Shown piece by piece: positions 11,258 through 21,417 of a stretch of DNA of 64,000 bases. The notes beneath the pieces were generated by a model that was not told the origin of the DNA, searched no databases, and saw only the letters and a program-made list of their open reading frames with translations. Numbering within the stretch: position 1 is the stretch's first letter; every line of letters begins with the position of its first letter. The position numbers and the translations under genes are program-made. This DNA is from Argyresthia goedartella (lineage: Eukaryota; Arthropoda; Insecta; Lepidoptera; Argyresthiidae), in contig OX463824.1 of NCBI GenBank assembly GCA_949825045.1, forward strand, positions 24,908,501-24,972,500. The letters run 5' to 3'.

Positions 11258-12706
11258 GTAAGTTACGTATTAATTTACTTAAACCACAGATATCGAGAGA
11301 TAGGTTAAGGGGCATGGCATGTGCGAACAAACCCTAACAAGACAGTCAGTTCATTAAAAATGTTCAATAGCCGCCGGGCGACCGCAGCGGAGAATTCATT
11401 TCCGCTGTGTGCAATACTTACATGCAAAAATAAAAGTGGGAATGTGAACTCCAAGAACGGCACAGTACTATTATCACTTGTTAGTCTCATTCCAACTAAT
11501 ATTTCTTCTTAAAACACAAGAAATAAACATTATTGCGAAAATAAATCATTCACGAAAAATTCGTCACGTCACGTATTGATCATAAAAGTGACAATGTCAT
11601 GTGGTTCTCGCTAGGTTTATTATCCATTGCTTGTTTTGTATCTGAAATTCACTGCGTATTGCCAAGCTAACACGAAATGGATATTTAACACTCATTTAAA
11701 TACGAAAGTAAAGATGCATCGTGGTACGGAGGTGAACTGTTACACGCCTACTAGTGTACCTGCTGTAGTGTGCGTGTGTTCGGTCGACAGGCGCATGAGT
11801 CTGCATGACATCGCACTGACCAATAAAAGCGGAGAGATTGATGTACGAGTTGGTGTAGATGTGTGCGTGTTCCTAGTGTTCGGCGACACAGGTTCCGATA
11901 CAAGCTTAGCGCTAAGGGCCTATCTCTCGATATCTGTGACCTAAACCCTATTTAGGGACGCGTTTTGACTCGCGGCGGGTTTTAGCTGCGCGCGAGTCGA
12001 GATATTAGAGTTCTTAGCACCGCGTTAATGCCCGCGTTTCGCCTACCTGCGCGCGAGCCGAACGACTCGCGCGTCGAACGCTTGCAATATCTTTTTGGTC
12101 ATTGTCTTTGCTGAGTGCCGTGTAGATGTGCCTGCCATTTTATGCGCTGATCCTAGCGTGGCTAAGAAAAAGGGTTAACAAACTTGAATTTTTTTCCGAT
12201 TGTTGTTATGAAAATAATATATAATTATAAGTTCAAGTTCAAGTTCATTTTTTTTTATTGACTATAAAATCATACAGATTGCTTAGTCAACGTCAACATA
12301 GTATTAATATTTTTGATATACTACCGCCCGTTCGGAAGTTGTGGGCTTAGGGATGGAGCAAAGAAGGGCAAGAAACTCCCCCGTACCTCTTTTAAAGTAT
12401 GTAGGGCCTTAAAAATACAAATTTATGTATTTCTACTTAAGTCTAAGGAAATACAGCGAAGAGAGATGTACTGACTCAGTCCATCGCCCCGCCTATACAC
12501 ACTAACAATTATATATTTTTCCATCTCAACACACGAGACTTCCGCATTCATCTCACTAGAGATATAAATATATATAGGAAATATTTCGATTTATTTCATT
12601 ATCTTCCGTTTGGATCTTCGTACATTTATTCTTTATATTTGCTATTTCTATTTTAACATCTTTTTTTTATTACTTCTCTCGAATCTAACCTGATTTTTTA
12701 TTACAG
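11258..12706 (+). other. Possible 5' UTR intron of the element C transposase gene
   Basis: A strong donor-like sequence, GGTAAGTTAC, sits at 11257-11266. A pyrimidine-rich acceptor, TTTTTTATTACAG, ends at 12706, only 8 bp before the ATG at 12715. No other gene is visible in between. A CpG-rich patch lies at 11950-12090. A segment at about 12236-12480, with CAAGTTCAAGTTCA and then a TTATTGACTATAAAATCATAC-like sequence, looks like a foreign retroelement 3' end. The splice assignment is inference only. Confidence 0.35.
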
Positions 12707-12714
12707 GTAACATA

Positions 12715-13693
12715 ATGTCGAGAAGAGAAAAAATTATTGCTCTGGCGCTTTCAAAAAACAAATCTACAGAACCATCGATACCTCCGGCTGAAGCTGCCAT
12801 CGTAAGTCCACAACTACAGTTATCAAGACATACGTTTGATACACATGCTGTAAAAAGTGCTATTGCGTCAGAATATGATAAGGGCTTGATGTGGTCACGT
12901 GCTTTCGATTACAAAGATTTCCCAACAGTATTTGAGAATGAAAATGAATACGTCAATTCTTATAAAGTGGTTCATGACCTGGACCTAACGCCATTTGATG
13001 TTCATGAGGAAACACCACCACGCACTCGTCTATCTTTGATATGTTATGAAGACCTTCCATCCTCCGGTGAAATGAAATGTCACACTACCAATGAATTTGG
13101 CGACTCCGATGATAGCGTGAAAGATAAGGATTATAATCCCAATTCTGTGGATTATAACTCAGATTCATCAAACGATTGTGATGAAACAAGATCAATTAGC
13201 ATCATAGTTAATGCTGAAATACATCACAATGCCTGCAGCCTGCAGACGTCTGGTGATGCTGGTGGTGGAAATGACAACACGACTGGATGTTTCAATGCTG
13301 GATCTGATGTTATGGAAATTATTGAAATGATAGAAATTGAAAATATGGAGACATAAATTCAAATTGCTGAGACTGATAAGACTTTACGTAAAAGAGGCGA
13401 TGCTGAAATAGAAAAAAAAATACAAAGAATAAAAGTACGAAGAGTCAAACGGAAGATAATGAAATTATAGAGGCAGCACATGAAAGAGGCGATATTGGGA
13501 CAGGAATAGGATATTTAGAGAGGGAATGTTCACGGATTCAAACGGAAGAGACTAATATAATAGAAACGGCAAATGAAAATTATGATATTGAAATACCATC
13601 TGAATTACATGTGAGTGAAAAAGAATTCACTAAATCAGGCTTGCCACGGAAATGGCGTAAATTCATCAAACCACTTTCTGAACGGAAGATGGT
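12715..13693 (+). pseudogene. Element C transposase, N-terminal half
   Basis: The ATG at 12715 opens 213 codons (MSRREKIIALALSKNKS...) ending at a TAA at 13354-13356. The protein is acidic and low-complexity in its second part (GDSDDSVKDKDYNPNSVDYN), as in the N-termini of related arthropod proteins. The sequence then continues with coding character after one base is lost in the A run near 13412. A frame from about 13444 reads SQTEDNEIIEAAHERGDIG and then GLPRKWRKFIKPLSERKM. It arrives at 13693 in the same phase in which the C-terminal half resumes at 18902. The gene is therefore one ORF broken by a stop, a 1-bp indel and the 5.2-kb BEL insertion. The original length would be near 880 residues. 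Confidence 0.78.
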
Positions 13694-14237
13694 TGTTCGA
13701 TTCAAAATCGATACTCGATCGATGGTTTCGGAACGGCCATTTTGAATTTGACGTTGCTGCCAACCTAGCAGTTTTTGACTACTGACAGACGAAAAGCCCT
13801 CGCAATGTAACGCGTATTGATTGGGGTATTGAATTTAAATCGCAAGCCATCTGGAATGTATTCGGGTTCCCCTCAGGATTGTCTATATAGCTGAGTGTGT
13901 TGTGGTTCCCCGAACCAGATAAAGTTCGCATTTACGTGGCCGATTGGTTTTTCCCACGTAACATAACCTGTGTTGGAACACTGTGCTCGTCGAAGCTGGC
14001 CTGCCAGTCATACCTGGTTGGCTGAAGAACCTGTCTACCAAGAAGAGCCTAGGGTGCACCCGGGCCTTGCAGAGAGACAGGAGGTTGACGGGACCGAAGC
14101 ACAGACCAGGTTAGATCGACTCCATAATTAAATGCTCGGTGAATCGCCGACGTTCAAACTTCTTGGCATCTGATCGCTACGCTACCTCGTAGCTGATGGG
14201 CCCCTGCGAGGTCATTAGGTGCCGAGAAGCCTGAACA
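13694..14237 (+). repeat. 5' LTR of element D
   Basis: It starts TGTTCGATTCAAAATCGATA and ends AGAAGCCTGAACA. It contains the TATA-like TCTATATAG near 13880. Differences from the 3' LTR are seen at GGAACGG/GGATTGG, GTCATAC/GTCTTAC and TCAAACT/TCACACT. Confidence 0.93.
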
Positions 14238-14852
14238 TTTTGGTAGCTAGAGCGTGGTTTCCTGAGATTTGCAGCCGTCAAGGGCTCCAGGAACCCACGA
14301 TTTGGGACTATCAATCTGTAGGTATAGGCGGTTATTAGCTAACTTGGTGTTGTTCCTGTATCCACATAGATTGGTAGTATTGTAAGCTATAAGTCTATTG
14401 CTGGTAGTAGACAGACAGATATAACAGTTTTCCCTAAATGACCAGTTGTACTGAGATGTGACTCAGAATAGTAGGTACTCAACCTAGGTACATTGTAGGT
14501 GAATTGAAATTTGCATTGAAGTACCAGTTAGTCAATCTATTAGTGCTAGTAATGCTAATGAATGTTTGGTTAACATAGGTAGTTACATCTATTGATAGCA
14601 GGCTATTACATTGTTTTCAGTTTATAGCAATTTATAACTTGAACTAATATTGACTATCTGTGTGTGTTATAATGATAAAGGGAAACTAAATTGTTATTTA
14701 CAGAATTTATATAGATATAAAACTCGGTTCCTATTGTTTAAGGAAAATAACATTGTTTAAGTTGTGGTTTAGGGTTCCCTCGTTTGGGTTGCAGACTGGA
14801 GGGTCCAATATAATTGAGTTACTGCAAATTGTGAGTAAGTATCGTTCCGATC
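14238..14852 (+). other. Element D leader with putative primer-binding site
   Basis: The leader follows the 5' LTR. A TGG at 14241 opens TGGTAGCTAGAGCGTGG, which is where a tRNA primer-binding site is expected. I cannot assign the tRNA. The rest up to the gag ATG is AT-rich, with no open frame of note. Confidence 0.55.
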
Positions 14853-16676
14853 ATGTCGTTATCTGAAATCCAGAAGGGTGTTTCTAAGGAGCTCAGATGG
14901 TTTTCCTCCGCACACGGTCTGATAGACCGTTTAGATAGGCATGATGTGGTATTGGAGCGGTCTATGGACGTTAAGGAACGTTACAATAGGGTGCTCGAAT
15001 TGTCCGCGCAGGCGGAATCAGTTGATGGTTGCGCACCTGACAGGCTGTCACGGTTGCTAGGGGATGTCGACCAATGTATGGAGATGGCAGCTGCTATCAC
15101 GCAGAAGGCTGCGGACATACGTAGACAGCGCGAGTCCAGCCATGGTGGTGACATCGAAGCACCTCTGCCGCTTCAGGGTTCAGGGTCCAGGTTACCGGCC
15201 ATAACTATGCCTACTTTTGACGGAGTGTCCGGTGAATGGATGAGCTTCATCAATCTGTTCGACAGTTTGGTGCACATGCGATCGGACATTACCAAGTCTG
15301 TCAAGATGGCTCAGCTGGTGGCAGCATTGAGGGGTGAGCCTAGGGAGCTGGTCGCTCATTTGACAGTTACGGAGGGTAACTATGAAACGGCCAGACAATT
15401 GTTGGTCAGACGTTACCATAACAAACGGAGGTTGGCCGATGCCCAACTGAACCGTTTGTTTAGTATCCGGGTTGTGAACAAGGTCGGGGCCATACAGACG
15501 GAGGTTTTGAACCCATTGTTGTCCGTCACCAAGGCTCTAGAGAATCTTGGACTTCCGGTTGGTGAATGGTCGTACCTACTGCTGTACATTGTACTTTCCC
15601 GCCTACCCGCTGACGTGCAGACTCGTTTCGAACAGTCTCACGGGAGGTCGGCCGAGGACCTGCCCGCCTTCTCCGACTTGGTCGGATTTTTGGAAGAGGA
15701 GGCTCGACGGGCAGAGAATTTGGGGTTGACGGTCACCCATCCTTCGGAGCCACAGAGAGCTGCCGGGAGCGCTGTGAGTAGGGGCTCTCCGACGAGGAAG
15801 GACCGCACCAACCGGCAGTCATATGGGACTGTGAGTGCATTGACCCCACATAGTGAGACCTGCCCATGTTGTAGGCAGATTGGCCATGCTGTGGCCAATT
15901 GCAATAAGTTCGGGGAACTTAGGGTTCAGGGACGGCGCCGGATGGCCAAGCAGCGGAGCTGGTGTTTCCTGTGCCTCGGGCCACATATGGCTAGGTACTG
16001 CACGCGCACAAAAATGTGCGGATATTGTGGTGGGGCCCACAACAATCTGTTGTGCATGAACCGGTCCGGCCAACAGCCTCCACAGGGCCGTATCCAGGGT
16101 GACACGGCATGGGGCCCTGAGAATTCGTTTGCGACTCGGAGCGCAACTCAGGGGCCAATGTCCCCACGTGCACAGGGTAGTACTAGGGTGCAGGGCCGCA
16201 CTCAGGGTCATCACATGGGGGGCCCTGAGTTTTCGGTTGCGAGTCAGCATCCGACTCAGCGGGCAATGGGGCCACAAGCACGCAGCCACCCAGGGGTGCA
16301 GGGCCGCACTCAGGGTCATCACATGGGGGGCCCTGAGTTTTCGGTTGCGACTCAGCATCCGACTCAGCGGGACATTGGGTATGTTGAGCAGGCCGTAACG
16401 GGCGGGTGGCATGGGACACCTTCGAGCTATGCGGATGCGGTTCGGACGCCGCCTCAGTTGTCGCCCCGCTCGTCGCCTCGTCCTCGTCGGTCGCATGTGA
16501 TGTCCCCCCCGCTCATGGAGCGGCCACGGTTGAATTCACGCCCACCCCCCTTCGGGGGGCGTCGTAGGGTGGCAATGGAACCGGCGCGTGGGCCATTTGT
16601 ACAATGGGACCCTCTGGCGTATAGCTGCCTACCTGATCGGTTACAGGCACAGTGGGGCCCCGGGGGCCCTCGCTAG
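14853..16676 (+). CDS. Element D Gag (BEL/Pao type)
   Basis: The product is 607 residues. The N-terminal part carries a DUF1759-type capsid region: LPAITMPTFDGVSGEWMSF, ITKSVKMAQLVAALRGEP, then YHNKRRLADAQLNRLF. This is followed by a zinc-knuckle cluster of Pao Gag: CPCCRQIGHAVANC, then CFLCLGPHMARYC and CGYCGGAHNNLLC. The C-terminal third is Pro/Gln/Arg-rich. It contains two copies of a 36-residue unit (GRTQGHHMGGPEFSVA...QHPTQR) encoded by a 108-bp tandem duplication starting at 16188 and 16296. It ends at TAG (16674-16676). The pol frame continues in the same phase directly after that stop, so Gag-Pol was, or is, a single reading frame with one UAG. Confidence 0.9.
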   Translation: MSLSEIQKGVSKELRWFSSAHGLIDRLDRHDVVLERSMDVKERYNRVLELSAQAESVDGCAPDRLSRLLGDVDQCMEMAAAITQKAADIRRQRESSHGGDIEAPLPLQGSGSRLPAITMPTFDGVSGEWMSFINLFDSLVHMRSDITKSVKMAQLVAALRGEPRELVAHLTVTEGNYETARQLLVRRYHNKRRLADAQLNRLFSIRVVNKVGAIQTEVLNPLLSVTKALENLGLPVGEWSYLLLYIVLSRLPADVQTRFEQSHGRSAEDLPAFSDLVGFLEEEARRAENLGLTVTHPSEPQRAAGSAVSRGSPTRKDRTNRQSYGTVSALTPHSETCPCCRQIGHAVANCNKFGELRVQGRRRMAKQRSWCFLCLGPHMARYCTRTKMCGYCGGAHNNLLCMNRSGQQPPQGRIQGDTAWGPENSFATRSATQGPMSPRAQGSTRVQGRTQGHHMGGPEFSVASQHPTQRAMGPQARSHPGVQGRTQGHHMGGPEFSVATQHPTQRDIGYVEQAVTGGWHGTPSSYADAVRTPPQLSPRSSPRPRRSHVMSPPLMERPRLNSRPPPFGGRRRVAMEPARGPFVQWDPLAYSCLPDRLQAQWGPGGPR

Positions 16677-18320
16677 GAATTTGCGGCCCAACAATTTGTT
16701 GCCCCCCAACCGGAGACGGTGGTGTTACCGATCGCCTCTGTGCTTGTTTGGGATTTGGCGGGCAACCCAACATACGTTCGCGCCCTATTAGATTCTGGAG
16801 CTCAGGGCTGCATTGTATCGAACGATTTAGCGAAATGGTTGGGCCTCAATATAAATAATGTATCGCTGCCGAGGAAATTGGTCCCTGCTGGGGATTACAG
16901 GGCAACCCTTCACGGGTTTTGTGATACCTCTGAACGAGGGTTTGCGGCAGCGGTTTATTTGCGAACCGTCACCTCCACCGGGGAGGTCGACGTGCGTTTG
17001 GTTTTGGCAAAAAGCAAGGTAGCGCCTATTCGGACAAGGATGACGATTCCAAAACTGGAACTGTCCGGGGCTGCTCTTTTGACCAAACTTTTGAATCGCA
17101 CTCTAACAGTGTTGCGTGGGTCAGTGGTTTTGGAGGATACGGTGTACGCGTGGACGGACAGCCAGATTGTTTTGTGCTGGCTGAAGGCTTCGGTCCATAA
17201 CTTAGAGGTTTTTGTTGCGAACCGTGTCTCCCAGATTGTGTCGTCTGAGGTCCCACTGACCTGGAGACATGTACCAGGAGAATTGAACCCGTCTGATTGT
17301 GCATCCAGGGGATGTCGGGCTCCTGAACTCGTTAGACACCATTTGTGGTGGGGACCACCCTGGCTTGCCAGGAGAGAATCGGACTGGCCCCACAGCCATG
17401 TAGTAGTATCTTCGGATCATGGCCCCAGAGCGGCCGTGCATGTTACCCAGAAGGCTGAGGACCCTGACGCCGGGTTTCTGCTGGACCGGTATAGCTCATG
17501 TGTGTTTGTTTGTTTATCCACCAAGGCGGTACATCTCGAGCTCGTTGCTGATCTCTCGACAGAGGCTTTCATTGCTTGTTTGGATAGGTTTGTTTCTCGA
17601 AGGGGACTTCCAACTTTGATCCGCTCTGATAACGGCACTAACTACGTCGGTGCGGAACGATACTTACGAGAGATAGTCAACTTTTTGAATGTAAATAAAG
17701 TGGATATTGGAACGGCCCTCTCCCGTCGGGGTATACAGTGGACCTTCAGCCCACCGATTTGCCCCCACTGGGGTGGGATTTTTGAGGCCGTAGTTAAGTC
17801 AGCTAAGACGCACTTGGGGCGTATAGTAGGTCAGACCGCGCTGACTTTTGAGGAGCTCGCGACATTGTTTTGTAAGATCGAGGCCGTTCTCAATTCGCGA
17901 CCGTTGTGTCCGCTCAGCTCGGATCCAAATGACCTGGAGGCTCTGACCCCAGGCCATTTCTTGATAGGACAGCCACTTAACGCGTTGCCCGAGCACCCCT
18001 TCGAGGGACTGAAATTGTATCGGTTGTCAAGGTATCAGATGTTGCAGCAGTTTACTCAGAATTTCTGGAAGCGTTGGTCGCTCGAGTATCTGCATATCTT
18101 ACAACAGCGCCTTAAGTGGACTGACAAAACCAGCCCCCCTAGTGTTGGTGACCTCGTTCTGGTTAAGGATGCTAACCTACCGCCACTACGTTGGCGCAGG
18201 GGGCGCATTGTTAACTTGTTCCCTGGCAAGGACGGGACCCCCCGGTCTGCAGAGGTTCTAGTAGGAGGCTCGGTTCTAAAACGAGCGGTAGCAACGTTGT
18301 CTCGGCTGCCCGTAGATTAA
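16677..18320 (+). pseudogene. Element D Pol with RT and part of integrase deleted
   Basis: The frame continues from gag after the UAG. It starts with an aspartic protease (RALLDSGAQGCIVS, at about 16785-16826) that breaks off after roughly 35 residues. It then joins, in frame, a complete Pao-type RNase H: LHGFCDTSERGFAAAVYLR, IPKLELSGA, YAWTDSQIVLCWL and LNPSDCASRG, giving Asp, Glu, Asp and Asp. The whole RT domain is absent. A second in-frame junction after GPRAAVHVTQKAEDPDAGF joins the integrase core downstream of its first catalytic Asp. What follows is CVFVCLSTKAVHLELVADL, RSDNGTNYVGA and PHWGGIFEAVVKSAKTHL, and then a DUF5641-like tail (VGDLVLVKDANLPPLRWRRG). The element cannot make its own RT or active integrase. 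Confidence 0.88.
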
Positions 18321-18352
18321 GGGACAGGTGGGTGCCTGTCCGGGCGGGTGAT

Positions 18353-18896
18353 TGTTCGATTCAAAATCGATACTCGATCGATGGTTTCGGATTGGCCATT
18401 TTGAATTTGACGTTGCTGCCAACCTAGCAGTTTTTGACTACTGACAGACGAAAAGCCCTCGCAATGTAACGCGTATTGATTGGGGTATTGAATTTAAATC
18501 GCAAGCCATCTGGAATGTATTCGGGTTCCCCTCAGGATTGTCTATATAGCTGAGTGTGTTGTGGTTCCCCGAACCAGATAAAGTTCGCATTTACGTGGCC
18601 GATTGGTTTTTCCCACGTAACATAACCTGTGTTGGAACACTGTGCTCGTCGAAGCTGGCCTGCCAGTCTTACCTGGTTGGCTGAAGAACCTGTCTACCAA
18701 GAAGAGCCTAGGGTGCACCCGGGCCTTGCAGAGAGACAGGAGGTTGACGGGACCGAAGCACAGACCAGGTTAGATCGACTCCATAATTAAATGCTCGGTG
18801 AATCGCCGACGTTCACACTTCTTGGCATCTGATCGCTACGCTACCTCGTAGCTGATGGGCCCCTGCGAGGTCATTAGGTGCCGAGAAGCCTGAACA
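18353..18896 (+). repeat. 3' LTR of element D
   Basis: It is a near-identical copy of 13694-14237 and is preceded by a G-rich tract (GGGCGGGTGAT), a candidate polypurine tract. The next bases, ATGGT, are the second copy of the target-site duplication. By chance they create an ATG in phase with the transposase fragment downstream. Confidence 0.93.
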
Positions 18897-18901
18897 ATGG
18901 T

Positions 18902-20561
18902 AAAGAAAGAAACGGATGATAACAAATTATTACTGAAACCACCATGTCAAAATTGCCGCAAAAAGTGCGTAACCCTAATTAACGAAGAAATAAGAAAACA
19001 AATACATGAAAAATACCGTCACTTGTGCTGGGAATCGAGAGGCCTTTTCATCAAAGCCTACGTAGAGCCCCAAAATATTAAGACACGCTCAACACAGAAC
19101 GAAAACACAAAAAGAAAGCGAGATGTTTCTTATACATATTATTTTCATAACAACAATCGGGAAAAAGTTCAAGTTTGTAAAACCTTTTTCTTAACCACGC
19201 TAGGATACAACTCTACAAATGGCAGACACATCTACACGGCACTCAGCAAAGACATTGATGACCAAAAAGATAAAAGAGGAACTTATAAACGCACAGATAT
19301 CATAGACAAAGAAGTCATCAAAGACCATATTAACACTTTTAATCCGACTATTTCGCACTACCGTCGTGAACACGCCCCCAATAGACTATATCTCCCAAGT
19401 GACATAAATATTACAATGATGCATGAATCCTTCAAAAAAACAAATCCTGATTTTGTAGTTTCTCTGGAGACATATCGCAAAGTCGTAACCGATATGAATA
19501 TATCCTTTGCCCATCTCGGAAATGAAGAATGTGATGTATGCGCCTTGTTTAAATCACAGGAAGCATGTTCTCAAGAAAGTTGTGCTCAAGACGGTTGTGA
19601 GATTTGTAATCAAAACACTGCATACGAAAAACATAAGGTGCGGTACAGAGAAACCAGAAAAGAATATAAAAATGATATAGATGAACCTTCTAATGAGTGT
19701 GTTTACTTTTCTGTGGACTTGCAGAAAGTGATAATGCTTCCCAGAATGGAGCAATATAAATCTGGATTTTTTTGTCCACGTATCATTGCTTTCAACGAAA
19801 GCTTTGTTCCACTTGGAGGTGTCAGTGGTTCAAATGTTCCCTATGCAGTACTCTGGAATAAAACAGTCGATGGGCGTCACCAAGAAGAAATAATATCGGC
19901 CTACAGGTCATTCTTTATATATCAACGTGATGTGAAACACTTTGTGCTATGGGTCGACAACTGTTCGGCCCAAAACAAAAATTGGGCGTTCTTATGTTTT
20001 CTGGTCAATATCATCAACTCTGACCTTATGTCTGCTGAAACCATAACAACGAAATATTTTGAACCTGGGCACAGTTACATGTCAGCAGACAATTTCCACC
20101 ACCAAGTGGAAATGTCTTTAAAAAAGAAAAATAAAGTTTACGACTTTAATGACTTCGTAGATGCCGTACATAACTCCAATTCAAAAAAGAATGCTGTAAA
20201 AGTAATGTCGGTATCTGACTTTTACCAATACGAAGATCATTCCTCACAACATAAGCTGAAAAATATGTCACCGAGAGTATATCTAAAAGATATCATGGCA
20301 GTAAAGGCCCAAAGAGGAGAATACGTTATAAAATACAAAGAAAGTCATGATGCGGATGTTTGGAAAGAACTTGATTTCCTTCAAGTCAAAATAAAAAGAA
20401 ATGCATGTTTCCCAAATTTTGTGGCCAGGAGTTCATCACGAGGAATCACCCAAGATCGAAAACAAAAAATAGTAAATACATTGGTGCCTTTGATGCCTAA
20501 AACACGAAGAAACTTTGGGTTAAATTTACCAGAAAGTACCCAGCCTTCAAACATCGATTAA
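18902..20561 (+). pseudogene. Element C transposase, C-terminal half (DUF7869-type, putative DDE/DDD)
   Basis: The apparent start codon at 18897 belongs to the BEL target-site duplication. The real protein begins at 12715. This half has 552 residues with a Cys pair region (PPCQNCRKKC), the block VCKTFFLTTLGYNSTNGRH, and a second Cys cluster (CDVCALFKSQEACSQ...CEICNQ). Three conserved acidic blocks follow: YFSVDLQKVIMLPRMEQYKS, LWVDNCSAQNKNWAFL and PGHSYMSADNFHHQVE. The spacing and the Asp residues are compatible with a transposase catalytic triad. Proteins of this type are common and mostly uncharacterised in arthropods and cnidarians. The terminal inverted repeats that enclose the gene support a transposase role. 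Sola-like affinity is my guess. This half is itself undamaged. Confidence 0.78.
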
Positions 20562-21383
20562 ATATTTCATACAACAGATAGCTTTATATGCCCGACTGAT
20601 AAAAACAACTTTACTGATCTCTTAGTGTGCCTTAGTCTGTGCTGTGAGAAAACTTTACTTGTAGGCAATAAATTATTATAATAATAGTAATTTAAGTATG
20701 TGATTTTAAAGACAATTTTTACCGTGATAATAATGATTATTAATCATAAGTTACTAGAAGTAGTTATTTAAGAGTTAAGTAGTTATTTACAATTACAATT
20801 ATAATTATTTTTGGTATGATCTCTCAGATGTTAATTTCAATGTCGATTGAAAAACAATAAACATATTTTTATAAATTGGCAATGTTTTTTATTTTATTTA
20901 AACTTGATTCAAACACATACATTGCAAATTAAACGGATTAATCTAACAAAGTAGAATGTTTCACCTAAAATAAAACCGCAATAACTAAGGTTAACTGCAA
21001 TATTTCACCTAGCAAAACCGCAATAACTAAGGTAGTTATTGCACTTAAGATTAGTACATATAGAAAAGCTAACTTACTCTTACTTCATAAAAATGCAATA
21101 CCATGCTTTCCTTAGAATAAGTGTAATAAGTAGGAGAGTTATTGCGGTTATATCTAGGAAATATATATTATTTTACTGTGTTATCCTAAACATAAGTGCA
21201 AATTCCAGTTTTTAATTAACTTATTGCCTTAATTTAAAAAAACAGGGTACTACATAATAATCTTTTCCATGTTATTTATATTCCAGTCAAAGTTTCAAGT
21301 CGATAGCATGCATACTTATGGAGATACAATCAAAACAAGATAGAAAAGTTTAAACGCGTTTTTCTCAAAAGTAGCTTAGACCG
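20562..21383. repeat. Right non-coding end of element C with subterminal palindromes
   Basis: AT-rich DNA follows the transposase stop, with possible poly(A) signals (AATAAA-like, 20860-20870). From about 20980 on, palindromic units mirror those at the left end: CCGCAATAACTAAGGTTAACTGCAAT, then CCGCAATAACTAAGGTAGTTATTGC (21013-21040), and TGTAATAAGTAGGAGAGTTATTGCGG (21122-21148). Confidence 0.75.
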
Positions 21384-21411
21384 AGTTATTGCACTCTTCG
21401 TTAGGACGGCA
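21384..21411 (-). repeat. Right terminal inverted repeat of element C
   Basis: This is the exact inverse complement of 10481-10508, followed by GTACAC (21412-21417). Confidence 0.92.
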
Positions 21412-21417
21412 GTACAC

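Larger units (their letters stand above)
13694..18896 (+). mobile_element. Element D: BEL/Pao LTR retrotransposon lacking reverse transcriptase
   Basis: Two 544-bp LTRs (13694-14237, 18353-18896), each starting TG and ending CA, enclose gag and a shortened pol. The TSD is ATGGT (13689-13693 and 18897-18901). By eye the LTRs differ at only four positions of 544, so the insertion is recent. It lies in the same orientation inside the transposase gene of element C. The internal region is about 4.1 kb, short for the family because the RT and the N-terminal half of integrase are gone. Confidence 0.93.
10481..21411 (+). mobile_element. Element C: large DNA transposon with 28-bp terminal inverted repeats
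   Basis: The left end starts TGCCGTCCTAACGAAGAGTG and the right end is its exact inverse complement over 28 bp (10481-10508 and 21384-21411). Both ends are flanked by the 6-bp direct repeat GTACAC (10475-10480 and 21412-21417). Subterminal DNA on both sides is full of short palindromes built from GCAATAACT and AGTTATTGC, likely transposase-binding sites. Without the BEL element inside it, C is about 5.7 kb and carries one transposase-like gene. The family is uncertain. The three conserved acidic blocks fit a DDE/DDD transposase related to the arthropod DUF7869-type proteins, and Sola is a candidate superfamily. A 6-bp TSD does not match the 4-bp TSD reported for Sola. Confidence 0.85.

Noticed and set aside
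11076..11944. Small genes in the left arm of element C
   Set aside because: Short frames without domains inside the presumed leader and intron; composition is that of non-coding transposon DNA.
18897..20561. Stand-alone 554-residue gene starting at the ATG at 18897
   Set aside because: That ATG is the target-site duplication of the BEL element; the coding frame continues upstream at 13693.
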